The notes beneath the pieces are model-generated. The model was given only the letters and a program-made list of their open reading frames with translations. It was not told the origin of the DNA and ran no database searches. A stretch of 36,212 bases of DNA, from assembly GCF_004348685.1 (NCBI RefSeq), contig NZ_SMKO01000092.1, forward strand, positions 1-36,212, read 5' to 3'. Position 1 is the stretch's first letter. Every line of letters starts with the position of its first letter. The translations under genes were made by a program, and so were the position numbers. This document shows, piece after piece, positions 25,419-33,395 of this stretch. Source of the stretch: Nonomuraea deserti (GTDB lineage Bacteria; Actinomycetota; Actinomycetes; Streptosporangiales; Streptosporangiaceae).

Positions 25419-26000
25419 GTGAGCATCCTCCTCTACCTCGCCATCGTCGTGATGTGGCTCTGCGTCCTGATCCCGATGTGGCTGCGCAGGGACAAAACCA
25501 ACCTGGCCGAACTCGCCGAGCTCGAAGAGCACTACACCGGCGAGCACCAGCTGCCCGACCTCGACAACCTCGACCCCTCCGACGCCGACGAGGACGACGG
25601 GGCAGTGCCGATGGAGGTCGAGAAGGTCGACGTCCGCCAGTTCCGGCTCCGCCGCCGCGCCATCATCGTGGCCCGCCGGCGTCGCCTCCTCTTCTTCACC
25701 GCCCTGCTGGTGCTGGCCTCGGTCGTCACGGCAGCGGTCAAGATGATCCCATGGTGGGGGGTCGCGCCCTCCGTCGTCATCATGCTGGCGTACATGGCCT
25801 TTCTCCGCATCGCCGTACAGGTCGACAGAGAACGGCGCGAACGTGCCCGCCAAGCGCGCGCTGAGCGGCTGCGGCGGGCTCGTGAGCAGCGGCGGGTCGT
25901 CGAGGAGGCGGAGGCCGAAATCATCGATCTCGCCTCGCACCACTCGGATGTGCTGTTCGATCAGTACGCCGAGCCGCCCAGGCGAGCGGTGGGCGACTGA
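25419..26000 (+). CDS. sepX: Divisome-associated membrane protein SepX/GlpR
   Basis: GTG 25419 is preferred over GTG 25413 because GGAGG (25409-25413) lies five bases before it. 193 residues: helix 1 (SILLYLAIVVMWLCVLIPMW), the LRRDK motif, an acidic disordered stretch (DPSDADEDDG), a basic patch, helices 2-3 (LLFFTALLVLASVVTAAV, WGVAPSVVIMLAYMAFLRI) and a charged helical tail. The I-P-M-W-L-R-R-D start is the SepX/GlpR hallmark as I know it. SepX helps FtsZ ring assembly in Streptomyces and GlpR is the receptor of Glp in Corynebacterium. The glp gene at 22444 is in the same cluster, supporting the match. It acts at the septum membrane. Confidence 0.85.
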   Translation: MSILLYLAIVVMWLCVLIPMWLRRDKTNLAELAELEEHYTGEHQLPDLDNLDPSDADEDDGAVPMEVEKVDVRQFRLRRRAIIVARRRRLLFFTALLVLASVVTAAVKMIPWWGVAPSVVIMLAYMAFLRIAVQVDRERRERARQARAERLRRAREQRRVVEEAEAEIIDLASHHSDVLFDQYAEPPRRAVGD

Positions 26001-26049
26001 AACGGTGGCGCGAGGACCCTCCGGAGTTTGCTAATCTGGTCGAGTCCTT

Positions 26050-26123
26050 GGGGATGTAGCGCAGTCCGGTAGCGCACTTCGTTCGCATCGAAGGGGTCAG
26101 GGGTTCGAATCCCCTCATCTCCA
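26050..26123 (+). tRNA. tRNA-Ala (anticodon CGC)
   Basis: Acceptor GGGGATG pairs with CATCTCC, giving the G3-T70 pair that identifies tRNA-Ala. The anticodon stem-loop is CTTCG-TTCGCAT-CGAAG with CGC, and the T-arm is AGGGGTTCGAATCCCCT. Discriminator A is at 26123 and CCA is encoded at 26124-26126. The adjacent DNA, from CCACCAGGGG on, is duplicated at 33396, so this 3' end looks like an integration site of mobile DNA. Confidence 0.95.
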
Positions 26124-26243
26124 CCAGGGGCCGTTCTTGAAACGGCTGAACTGAGGTTGACGGGATCCCGTCTGATCATTGCGATCGGGCGGGATCTTGT
26201 TGTTTCAGGGGTTTCCGAATTGGGTTCGTCCTGGTTTGGAACT
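26121..26243. repeat. Direct repeat copy A, at the 3' end of tRNA-Ala
   Basis: This 123-bp sequence matches 33396-33519 (copy B) with nine substitutions, all transitions, and one single-base gap. Similarity starts at CCACCAGGGG, overlapping the tRNA CCA, and fades after GGTTTGGAACT. It carries the hairpin at 26164-26196. A partial third copy (about 30 bp, right half of the hairpin) lies at 33682-33712. It probably marks the end of a mobile element that entered at the tRNA. The repeat could also be duplicated tRNA flank; the two views make different predictions about an empty site. Confidence 0.85.
26164..26196. terminator. Hairpin terminator after tRNA-Ala
   Basis: Left arm GATCCCGTCTGATC, loop ATTGC, right arm GATCGGGCGGGATC: a 14-bp stem when G-T pairs are allowed, followed by TTGTTGTTT. 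It lies 41 bp after the tRNA and also downstream of the minus-strand transposase, so it can end transcripts from both sides. Copy B keeps the full pairing despite base changes. Confidence 0.7.
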
Positions 26244-26369
26244 GCGGAGCGGGTGTCTGGGAAGGCCCGAGTGGTGTCAGGCCGCTGGTGGAGGACCGCG
26301 ATCGCACCGTTGGGCATGGCGAAGCCGGCGGTGTTTGGGGCGCTGCGACGGAGTGGTTGGTTTTGCGGC

Positions 26370-28162
26370 TTATGGGGTGGGTGGTGGCCTGCTCTGGCCT
26401 GTGGGTGGTGTGCCGTCGAAGGGCTCGACTGGAGTCTGCGGGGTGTCGGCGGGTGTGACGGGCTCGTCTTGGGGCTGGTGGGTGTGGCGCCACTGGTCGA
26501 GCAAGTGGTCGTTGGCGACCGCGACAAGCAGCGCGGTGAGCAGACTCTGGGCGACGCGGCCGTGGGCGAGTCGGGTCTTGGGGTTGCCGAGGTCGAGATC
26601 GTGTCCCTTGAGTCTGCCGTTGATGCCTTCTGTGTTGGCGCGGACGGGCTTGTAGGTCCTGATCCAGGCGGGACTCAGGTAGGGCAGGTCCTGGCGGAAC
26701 TTGTCGAGGTGCCCGAGGTCGTCCTTGCCCAAGGTGATGGTGTGCTGGCGGCAGATCTTCGGCAGTTCGTCGGCCTTCAGGTCGGTTGTGGGGGCAGGAC
26801 GCGGGGTTTTGCCGCGAGGTGGGCCGCTCGCTGTCGGGCGTCGGTCAGGTCGACTGCGGCGGGCCGGAGCGGCCCGCGCTGGTGAAGGCGATCGAAGCGA
26901 GGGCAGGTAAGCGACGGGGAAGTGCCTGCTGCCGGGCATTGGAAGCGGATGGCACCGCCAGCGTTCGTGCTCTGTTTGAGGCGCAGCAAGTACGGCTCTC
27001 GCGCGGTGATGAGCGCGGCAAGTTCGTCCGATGGGGTGCGGATGGCGGCGTCGTCCGGGCCGGTGGTCGCCTGCGCGAGCCGGTCGGGCATCAGCGGGCA
27101 GGCCAGGGAGCCGTCGATGAGCAGGGCACCGTGGGCGCTGCCTTGGACTCCCCGCTGGTCCACTTTGTAGTCCAGGGCGAGTTGGTAGCCGAGCTGGCGT
27201 GCGGGTTGGGCGAAGTGGCCGGGTTGCTGGTCGGTGTAGGCGCGGTCAACGACGGCGAAGCCGGTGGGCAAGCCGAGCGCGGCCAGGGGTTTCAAGGTGG
27301 TGATGGCGTTGGCGCCGATGCGTTTGTGCGGGATGTCGAGGACCAGGCCAAGCGCCAGTTGCGGGAAGGACCCGGAAGCCGGGCGGGTGCGGGCGGCGAC
27401 GGTGAGGGTGGCGCTGTAGCCGTATTCAGGTGGGTCACTGCCCGCGGAGTGATGCCAGCCTGCGGTGATCTCGGTGGAGGCGATCAGTTCGCCGGTGGAG
27501 CGGCGCGCTCGGGGTGGGCGGGCGAAAACTGGGACGGCGGTGGTGTCGATGCCGACGTCGCCGCGGAATCCTGCCAGGTAGCCGCGGCCTTTGCCCCAGC
27601 GGACCAGGGTGAGCACGAGCGCGGTAACCAGGTGTTGCAGCAGGTTCCGCTTGCGGGTGTGGTCGGGATCGTCGTCTTGCCAGGCGGTGGCGAGAAGGTC
27701 GGCCTCGTGCTGTGGCAGGCGGGTGCGCCGGTCGTGCCGGGCCGGGTCGAGCAGGCTGGTGAGCCGGTCGAAGGCGCGGTAGAAACGCCGACTGTCGGCC
27801 AGGCAGGCGTGTGGATCGTCGGCAGGTGGCCGGTCGGCGTCCAGCCCCAGATGCTCACGCCTGGTCGCGGACAGACAGAAGGCGGCCAGCCGCCAGGCTT
27901 CGGCCAGGGTGGCCTTGCCGCTGTGGTGGATCGAGACGAGCAGGCAGACGAGAACCGCCCGGATCGGCATTCCGGCTGGTCCGGGGCGGTGGCCGAGTTC
28001 GGTGTCGATCAGCGTCATGATGCCGGAGGCATCCAGCAGGCGGCTGTAGTGGCTTGCGACGGCGTCGGGGACCCGAAAAGCCTGCTTGGCCGGAGGGCGA
28101 GGTCGGGTGGCTCGGGCTCGGGTGGTGCGCGGCGGCCAGGCGCGTGGCTTCGCCGTACTCAA
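26370..28162 (-). pseudogene. DDE transposase, split by a frameshift before the catalytic Glu
   Basis: TTG 28162 overlaps the recombinase stop (TTGA), so translation is coupled. The first frame (to a TGA at 26777) includes KQAFRVPDAVASHYSRLLDA, MPIRAVLVCLLVSIHHSGKA, GDVGIDTTAVPVFARPP (first Asp), SATLTVAARTRPASGSFPQL and TGFAVVDRAYTDQQP (second Asp). The second frame overlaps from about 26800, shifted by one, and reads TDLKADELPKICRQHTITLG, DLPYLSPAWIRTYKPVRANT, then EGINGRLKG with the catalytic Glu, to 26370. A one-base shift therefore separates D-D from E. No classical slippery heptamer sits in phase at the junction, so damage is likelier than programmed frameshifting. The family resembles actinobacterial DDE transposases not assignable by eye to a named IS family. 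It has a homologous fragment at 33531-33660. Confidence 0.72.
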
Positions 28163-29082
28163 CCGTTGCGGCCGCGCAGCAGCGCGGCCGCGGTGGGCTC
28201 GTCCAAAGCTGGGACGAAATGTTGGTAGCGGGCCAGCGCGGAGGCGCTCATCCCGGCCGCGGCGGCCACCACGCCCAGGTCGATCCGCGCGGTCAGCAGC
28301 TCGACGATCCACGAGGCCCGCAGTCGGCGCACCGACAGGGCGGGCAGGCCGCCGGTCGGCGGGTGCCGTGCGGTCCAGGAGCTGAACAGGTTCTTGGCGT
28401 GCCGGGCCGCTCGCCGCGACCGGAACACGAAGTTGTCGCTGTCCTGGTCGGTGGCACCGGCCAGGACGTCCTCCCAGGCGGCGCGGCAGACAATCAACCG
28501 CTGCGCGCCGGGGGCGGTGACCACGACCGCGCCGGAATCCAGGCGGCGCAGATGATCGGTGCGGACGGCGGCCACCTCACCGGCGGTCAGCCCGCAACCG
28601 AAGGCGAGCGCCATCAAGGCCAGCGCGTCGCTTCTGGCTTGGCCGGGCAGGCGTTCGGCCCAGGAGCGCAACCGGCTGAGCTGGGCCGGCGAGTAGGGCG
28701 GGCTGACGGTTTTGGGGGCTTTCATCGGTGGCGGCGCCTGTTCGCCGCGTTCCAGCCAGGCCAGCGTGGCGCGCATGTGCCGCAGCCAACTGCGGTAGGT
28801 CTGCGCCGAACTCGGGGCCAGGTCGGTGCAGCCGGTCAGGACGAACGCGTCGATCGTCTCGTGCCGCAACCACACTTCCGGGTCATCCGGCAGGCCGGAA
28901 CGGTGACACCACACGGCCAGCCTGGCGGTCGCGGTGAGCAGCCGTTCCACTCGATAAGGAGAACGGTCCGCGCTGGCTGCGACCAGCATCCGCACATGCC
29001 CGCAGATATGGTCCCACTCCGGCGGAGCCTTCTGTGGCCGGTATCCGGTGATCGTGGCGGAGGTTTCCGCGTCGAGAGTCAC
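28159..29082 (-). CDS. Tyrosine recombinase-like integrase, degenerate active site
   Basis: GTG 29082 gives 307 residues. The N-terminal half is a helical core-binding-like domain (SAQTYRSWLRHMRATLAWLE). The C-terminal half follows the tyrosine recombinase layout: LALMALAFGCGLTAGEVAAV where the first Arg normally follows GL, LSVRRLRASWIVELLTAR at the HxLR box, and SALARYQHFVPALDE with a candidate nucleophile Tyr. As read, Arg I is Thr/Ala and the box-II His is Arg, so the enzyme may be inactive as a recombinase or have another role such as DNA binding or targeting. Its stop overlaps the transposase start, and the HTH gene is divergent 72 bp away. The constant trio suggests one mobile module. 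Confidence 0.7.
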   Translation of the reverse strand: MTLDAETSATITGYRPQKAPPEWDHICGHVRMLVAASADRSPYRVERLLTATARLAVWCHRSGLPDDPEVWLRHETIDAFVLTGCTDLAPSSAQTYRSWLRHMRATLAWLERGEQAPPPMKAPKTVSPPYSPAQLSRLRSWAERLPGQARSDALALMALAFGCGLTAGEVAAVRTDHLRRLDSGAVVVTAPGAQRLIVCRAAWEDVLAGATDQDSDNFVFRSRRAARHAKNLFSSWTARHPPTGGLPALSVRRLRASWIVELLTARIDLGVVAAAAGMSASALARYQHFVPALDEPTAAALLRGRNG

Positions 29083-29154
29083 ACCCCATCCATAGCGGCA
29101 GAACAATATGCCGTTACGCAGCGCGACAACATCCACCGAAAGGAGCCGTTTGTC

Positions 29155-29469
29155 ATGGTCGGAGGACGCAGGCGTTCCCGCTCGCCCCGGGACCTGGCCG
29201 AGGACCCGGAGGACTGGCCCCACGCGAATCTGTCCGGCCATCCGGCCGCCGCCGTCGTCCAGGCCATCGCCGCAGCTCTGCAAGCAGTGATGGCCGAGCG
29301 GGGGCTGAGTTTCCGCCGGCTGGCCGAGGTCAGTGGGGTGAACCGGCAAACCGTCAACGACGTGGTCGTCGGGCGTTGCTGGCAGGATGTGGCCACCATC
29401 GCCCAACTGGAGGCCGGCCTGGCCGTCCGACTGTGGCCTGCTTCGCCCGCCGGGGCGGGCGGAAGCTGA
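29155..29469 (+). CDS. XRE-type helix-turn-helix protein of the mobile module
   Basis: ATG 29155 with AAAGGAG nine bases upstream; 104 residues. A basic N-terminus RRRSRSPRDLAEDPEDWPHA is followed by NLSGHPAAAVVQAIAAALQA and a cro/C1-type helix-turn-helix, LSFRRLAEVSGVNRQTVNDV, then VVGRCWQDVATIAQLEAGLA and VRLWP. It is divergent from the recombinase-like gene, a common arrangement for a repressor of its own element. An eroded copy of this gene's leader and first 32 codons lies at 34225-34408. Strong hairpin terminator 50 bp downstream. Confidence 0.85.
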   Translation: MVGGRRRSRSPRDLAEDPEDWPHANLSGHPAAAVVQAIAAALQAVMAERGLSFRRLAEVSGVNRQTVNDVVVGRCWQDVATIAQLEAGLAVRLWPASPAGAGGS

Positions 29470-29519
29470 CCCTCGCCGGACCCCTTCTCGCCCTGGTGAG
29501 GGCATTGTCGATCCTTCCC

Positions 29520-29550
29520 TCGCCTGCCCTGCCGATCGCAGGGCAGGCGA
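29520..29550 (+). terminator. Hairpin terminator after the HTH gene
   Basis: A perfect 12-bp inverted repeat: TCGCCTGCCCTG (29520-29531), loop CCGATCG, CAGGGCAGGCGA (29539-29550). There is no T-run, as is common for actinobacterial terminators. It lies 50 bp after the HTH stop. Confidence 0.7.
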
Positions 29551-29650
29551 AATCCAGGCTCGACGCCTCCCCAAAGGCCCCCATTCGAGTTACTCTCGGG
29601 AGTGCGCGAGACACTGTCAGTTAGATCCTGGAGGGTGCTCACGCAACCTC

Positions 29651-29684
29651 GGGTGCCGCCGAGGGCCTAATCTCGGCGGCACCC
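29651..29684. terminator. Hairpin terminator between convergent genes
   Basis: A perfect 13-bp inverted repeat: GGGTGCCGCCGAG (29651-29663), loop GGCCTAAT, CTCGGCGGCACCC (29672-29684). It lies 64 bp beyond the stop of the minus-strand coiled-coil gene and after the plus-strand HTH gene. The rest of 29470-29747 holds no gene. Confidence 0.7.
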
Positions 29685-29747
29685 TGCTCGTCTGGCCCGG
29701 TGCCCACGACCGTCGTTGAGCGCCTGACCTGCGATGTGTCTTTTGCT

Positions 29748-30241
29748 CTATGCCTCGTCGTTGGCGACTCCCCCCAGCGCGTGACCATTGATGCCCGCGG
29801 CGATGGAGAACAGGCCCGGCTCGTGCTGGGTCAGCCAGCCCAGCGCCGTCAGTCGCTTGAGCCGTGCCCGGGTGGTCTCTCCACCCGGCCTCGCACGTCG
29901 GGCTCGCCCAGCGCTTGAGCCACTTCTTTGGCACGCATCGTCCGTCCGGAACTCGCCATGATCACGACGACCCGCTGGTCGAGCCCGGTGACCTGTTTCG
30001 GCGCCGGCGCGACTTTCTCCGGCGAGGTGTGCGTCAGGGCGTCAGGCGTGCCGCCAGAAGGCGCTTGCGCGGGCTGGGAGTGCCTGGCCAGCATCGGCGC
30101 GACTATCCTTCGGGCGGTGGCCAGGTCGCTCAGCTGCTCTTCCAGGGCCGACACCTGCTCACGCAACGACTCAAGTTGCCCGCGGACGGACTCCTCGTCC
30201 GCAGCCAGTTGCTCCAGCAGCGATGCTTCGCCCAACGTCAT
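29748..30241 (-). pseudogene. Coiled-coil/winged-helix DNA-binding protein, 2-nt insertion
   Basis: ATG 30241 follows GGAGG by five bases. The frame gives MTLGEASLLEQLAADEESVR and then a heptad-rich coiled coil (LESLREQVSALEEQLSDLAT), a Pro/Ala linker, and the start of a winged helix (RVVVIMASSGRTMRAKEVAQ, ALGEPDVRGRVE). Then the frame is lost. After removing an AG duplicated near 29884, it continues TTRARLKRLTALGWLTQHEP and GLFSIAAGINGHALGGVAND, ending EA at TAG 29748. Length is 2 modulo 3, in agreement. Similar small proteins with an N-terminal coiled coil and C-terminal wHTH occur in actinobacterial accessory DNA, from memory. Without the insertion it would be a 163-residue regulator; with it the wing is lost. 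Confidence 0.6.
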
Positions 30242-30590
30242 GCCGACCTCCACGTACTGGCGCCGTGCGCAACCCGCAGAGAATGTGCGACTGCACAGAG
30301 TCACGCAGTGCCTGCAAAGCGTAACTGTAGATGGCTTTGTGGCTCACGTGAAGAGACACCTCTGCAGTCGGTCCTTCCACCACCGAACACAACTGTCCCT
30401 GTGCGACTACAGACCCACCGGATGGCTCGACAACCACTCACTGTGCGCCGCCTCGGCACCAACAGGAGCGGCCGTAGGGGCGTGAAGAAGAATCTGAGGT
30501 ATCGCCAAGTAGAGATGTGATGCGACGACCAACCACAACAGCCACGTGACCCCGCGAAGCGTTCCTGCAGGGAGGAGTGGAGGAATTCGT
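30242..30590. other. Intergenic region between divergent genes
   Basis: 349 bases holding the promoters of the minus-strand coiled-coil gene and the plus-strand sigma operon. No convincing gene or strong hairpin was seen. GGAGGA at 30579-30584 is the sigma gene's ribosome binding site. Confidence 0.5.
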
Positions 30591-31205
30591 ATGAGCGCGT
30601 TACAGGATGTGAGCGATCTTCCGAGAGAAACCGAGGACGCGAACCTGCTCAAGGAGTCCCTCCGCATCCCCGAGCGGTTCGAGGCGCTCTACGACCGCTA
30701 TTTCGCGGAGATCCATCGATATGTCGCCGGCCGGTTGGGCACGCAGACCGCCGACGACCTGACCGCGGAGATCTTCCTGGCGGCATTCCACGGCCGCGCA
30801 CGCTTCGACGCGCACCGGGGCGTCGTCCGCGGCTGGCTGTACGGCATCGCCACCAACGTCGTCGCGCAGCACCGCAGAAGCGAGTCGCGCCAGCTGCAGA
30901 CCCTGCGTCGTACGGCGGCGGAGGACGCGGTCGACGCGGTCGACGCCGGGCACGAGGATCTGGTCGCTCGCCGTCTGACGGCCGCAGGCGTGCAGGAGCA
31001 GCTCGCGTCCGCCCTGGGCGCGATCCCAGATGCCGACCGCGACGTGCTGGTGCTCCTCGCGCTGGCGGAGCTCAGTTACGAGGAGATCGCGCAGGCCCTC
31101 GACATACCTCCGGGAACCGTCGGATCCCGGCTCAACCGGGCCCGCAAGAAGCTGCGAGCCGCCCTCGGCGGCGTCAATCCCATGTTTGGAGGAGCAGATG
31201 GATGA
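30591..31205 (+). CDS. ECF RNA polymerase sigma factor
   Basis: ATG 30591 with GGAGGA six bases upstream; 204 residues. Region 2 is FEALYDRYFAEIHRYVAGRL, TADDLTAEIFLAAFHGRARF and GWLYGIATNVVAQHRR. Region 4 is AIPDADRDVLVLLALAELSY and EEIAQALDIPPGTVGSRLNR. The type is close to SigL/ECF-like sigmas whose partners are membrane proteins. Its last 8 bases overlap the following CU044_5270 gene. It differs clearly from the sigma at 4412, with a longer linker and an EIFLAAF motif, so the two pairs are not a recent duplication. Confidence 0.92.
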   Translation: MSALQDVSDLPRETEDANLLKESLRIPERFEALYDRYFAEIHRYVAGRLGTQTADDLTAEIFLAAFHGRARFDAHRGVVRGWLYGIATNVVAQHRRSESRQLQTLRRTAAEDAVDAVDAGHEDLVARRLTAAGVQEQLASALGAIPDADRDVLVLLALAELSYEEIAQALDIPPGTVGSRLNRARKKLRAALGGVNPMFGGADG

Positions 31206-32376
31206 CCTGAGCGCGATCCGGGAGCTGCTCTCGGCACCGCCCGTTTCCCCCGAGGTGGTGGCGGACGGCCGGACCCGGCTCGCCGCCGCCTTCGCCAGTA
31301 CGCCGAAACCAGCCAACCTGAAGAGCCTTGAGATGACCGAAGAAACCCCTGTCCACCAGTACAAACGCCGGGCGACGCGGACGGCCCGATGGACCGCTCT
31401 GGGCGTCGGCCTGCTCGGCGCCGCGGCGGCCGTGACCCTTGTGGTCACGTCGGGAACCTCGGCAGAAGCGCCGGGTACGCGGTCCGCCGCTCAGGCGCCG
31501 TCCGTAGAGCCCATCAAGAAGCTGTCGGCCCAGCAGGTCCTCCTGGCGGCCGCGACCTCGGCCGCGAAGACACCCGCGGACGGGGCGTACTGGGTCCGCA
31601 ACAGCGTTACCGGCAAGCAGCGAGTCGAACCTGGCGGCAAATACACCCTTGAGATGACCACCTTGCTGGAATGGTGGGTTTCTCAAGTACCCGGCAAGCC
31701 CACCTGGCTCATCAGCCAGAACCTGGGGATCAAACCGGCGACGCCCCAGGACGAGGAGGCGTGGCGGGCGGCCGGCTCTCCGCACAGCTGGACCTACCCG
31801 GGCACAACCGTAACCACGCGCGGCAAGTCCCTCAAGACGGGGAGCGTGACCCTGCAGAGCAAGCCGGGCGAACCCGTGGCCAAACGGGTGGACGGCGATA
31901 AAACCGACTCGTCGGTGGGCAAGCCCATGACGCGGGCCGCGCTGAGCGAACTGCCGACGACTGCCGACGGCCTGAAGGACTATCTGAAGACGGTCATCGC
32001 CAAGCAGTGGGGCGCGGAGTACGCGCACGTGGACGTGAACGCCGAGCTCTACCAGGCCGGCGTGCACATCATCATGGATTATCCCGCTCCGCCCAATGTG
32101 CGGGCGGCGGCGTTTCGCATGCTCGCCTCGCTGCCCGGTGTGAAGGCAGAGGGCGAGGTCACTGACCCGCTGGGCCGCACCGGCCAGGCCGTCAGCCTCC
32201 CGCATAGCAATGGGGAGGGTCGGCTCATCATGAACACGGCTACGGGGGAGCCGCTGGCGTTCGTGACGACCATCAAGGGAGCCCGTGTCTTCGTGGCGAT
32301 CAAGAAAGCCCGCTGGACCGACGACAAGCCTGACCTGTCTGCCAGCCGACGCGGCTCGGACGACCCGCCCGCCTAA
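31198..32376 (+). CDS. CU044_5270-family membrane protein, sigma-factor partner
   Basis: ATG 31198, inside the end of the sigma gene, with GGAGG five bases upstream. 392 residues: a cytoplasmic N-terminus (MDDLSAIRELLSAPPVSPEV), one helix (ALGVGLLGAAAAVTLVVTSG, about 68-87) and a large outer domain. The outer domain shares with the 4962 gene the segment PPNVRAAAFRMLASLPGVKA (PPAVRAAAMRMMAALPGARI there), followed in both by an R-x-G-x-A/G-V/I stretch and a final beta region. This supports one family and a likely anti-sigma or sensor role. A strong terminator follows, so the operon ends here. Confidence 0.82.
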   Translation: MDDLSAIRELLSAPPVSPEVVADGRTRLAAAFASTPKPANLKSLEMTEETPVHQYKRRATRTARWTALGVGLLGAAAAVTLVVTSGTSAEAPGTRSAAQAPSVEPIKKLSAQQVLLAAATSAAKTPADGAYWVRNSVTGKQRVEPGGKYTLEMTTLLEWWVSQVPGKPTWLISQNLGIKPATPQDEEAWRAAGSPHSWTYPGTTVTTRGKSLKTGSVTLQSKPGEPVAKRVDGDKTDSSVGKPMTRAALSELPTTADGLKDYLKTVIAKQWGAEYAHVDVNAELYQAGVHIIMDYPAPPNVRAAAFRMLASLPGVKAEGEVTDPLGRTGQAVSLPHSNGEGRLIMNTATGEPLAFVTTIKGARVFVAIKKARWTDDKPDLSASRRGSDDPPA

Positions 32377-32384
32377 CGCCGCAG

Positions 32385-32426
32385 ACTGCCTTGCCCGCGC
32401 CCTGGGGGCGACGCGGGCAAGGCAGT
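32385..32426 (+). terminator. Hairpin terminator of the sigma operon
   Basis: A perfect 15-bp inverted repeat: ACTGCCTTGCCCGCG (32385-32399) and CGCGGGCAAGGCAGT (32412-32426), with a 12-base loop. It starts 8 bp after the stop of the CU044_5270 gene. Confidence 0.85.
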
Positions 32427-32439
32427 CACCCGATCGGCG

Positions 32440-32620
32440 AGGGCAAAGGTACGACCGCGAGGACCTGCGCCGACGCCTTGCCGAAGAGCCCGGCGTGCCG
32501 GTCACTCATCTGCTGGCCGAGATCCGCGAGCGCGGCTGCACCGGCAGCGCCAACCTGCTGGTGCGGACAGGCATCTCTCGCGGCCCTCCACGTACTAGTA
32601 CGGTCCCACTCCCGAGAGCA
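32440..32620 (+). pseudogene. Transposase scrap, probably ISL3-type
   Basis: The plus strand reads YDREDLRRRLAEEPGVPVTH followed by LLAEIRERGCTGSANLLVR. This resembles a segment before the catalytic core of ISL3-type transposases of actinobacteria, where an R-x-x-G-x-T-G-S-x-x-x-L pattern is common. Only about 45 codons are recognisable; nothing of the rest is present. It overlaps the end of the minus-strand membrane protein gene. Confidence 0.45.
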
Positions 32621-33236
32621 TCACAACAGCCGGTAGCCAGAAATGGGCGATAGGTACGAGCGCGAGAGATACCACTATGAGTAAGCATTTGTTGGCTGGC
32701 CTCGCCTGAGCGACGCCGAATCCAAGGCCCGCAACGATCAAGAGCGTCGCGAAGACCACGGCCATAGCGGCCGGGATGCAGCCATGATGCCGGAGCCCAG
32801 GGTCGACGATCAGCGTGCCGTCGTTGTCCGTCAGGACAGGTGAAGCTGCGAACACGCGCAGGAGGGGAGCCGCCCTCCATGATGCCACCGCCAGGTCTGC
32901 CAGGCCCAGCCCGGCTCCGGCGAGGACCGCCGTGACGAAGCCCGTCCGCCACGTCTTGTTCCTGGCCCATCGTGCGGCCAGCAGGCCGGCCAACAGCGCG
33001 CACACGTGCCCGACTGCACTGCCGGAGGTGTAGGCCAGGACGGCAGCAGTACGCCACTTCGCCACCACTTGGTCATCCGGTTGCGCGTCGGGCCACATGC
33101 TTCGCCCCACATCGATATTGAGTGCCACGAGCAGGACGGCCGCGCTACCAGTCACCGCGATCAAGGCCGCGTACGCGGCGACGTACCAGGTCTTGCCCCA
33201 CCAACTGATCGACAAAGTCCGCGTCACATCGCCCAT
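32595..33236 (-). CDS. Membrane protein, about five helices, unknown
   Basis: ATG 33236 gives 213 residues with helices at AAYAALIAVTGSAAVLLVAL, AVLAYTSGSAVGHVCALLAG, GFVTAVLAGAGLGLADLAV, AAMAVVFATLLIVAGLGFGV and CLLIVVSLALVPIAHFWLPA. No family motif recognised. The codon bias is that of a real gene. The 3' end overlaps a transposase scrap on the other strand, so the last residues may be altered. The 159 bp up to copy B of the repeat show no gene. Confidence 0.7.
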   Translation of the reverse strand: MGDVTRTLSISWWGKTWYVAAYAALIAVTGSAAVLLVALNIDVGRSMWPDAQPDDQVVAKWRTAAVLAYTSGSAVGHVCALLAGLLAARWARNKTWRTGFVTAVLAGAGLGLADLAVASWRAAPLLRVFAASPVLTDNDGTLIVDPGLRHHGCIPAAMAVVFATLLIVAGLGFGVAQARPANKCLLIVVSLALVPIAHFWLPAVVMLSGVGPY

Positions 33237-33395
33237 CGTGCCCGATCATGGGGCATTTCTCCGCGTGCCCGTTCAGAAGCGCCCGACACCGTCGGTGCAG
33301 CACCAGTGCCACAGCTGGGAAACGATCAGTTGTGCTGCGGGAAGCGATCATCACTCTCCCCGATTCGGTGCAGGCAACGCCTATTCGTGAACACC

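Noticed and set aside
26786..29469. Long plus-strand open frames across the transposase and recombinase genes
   Set aside because: The minus strand carries the D-D-E and recombinase motifs. The plus frames are Gly/Val/Gln-rich shadows, except the true HTH gene starting at 29155.
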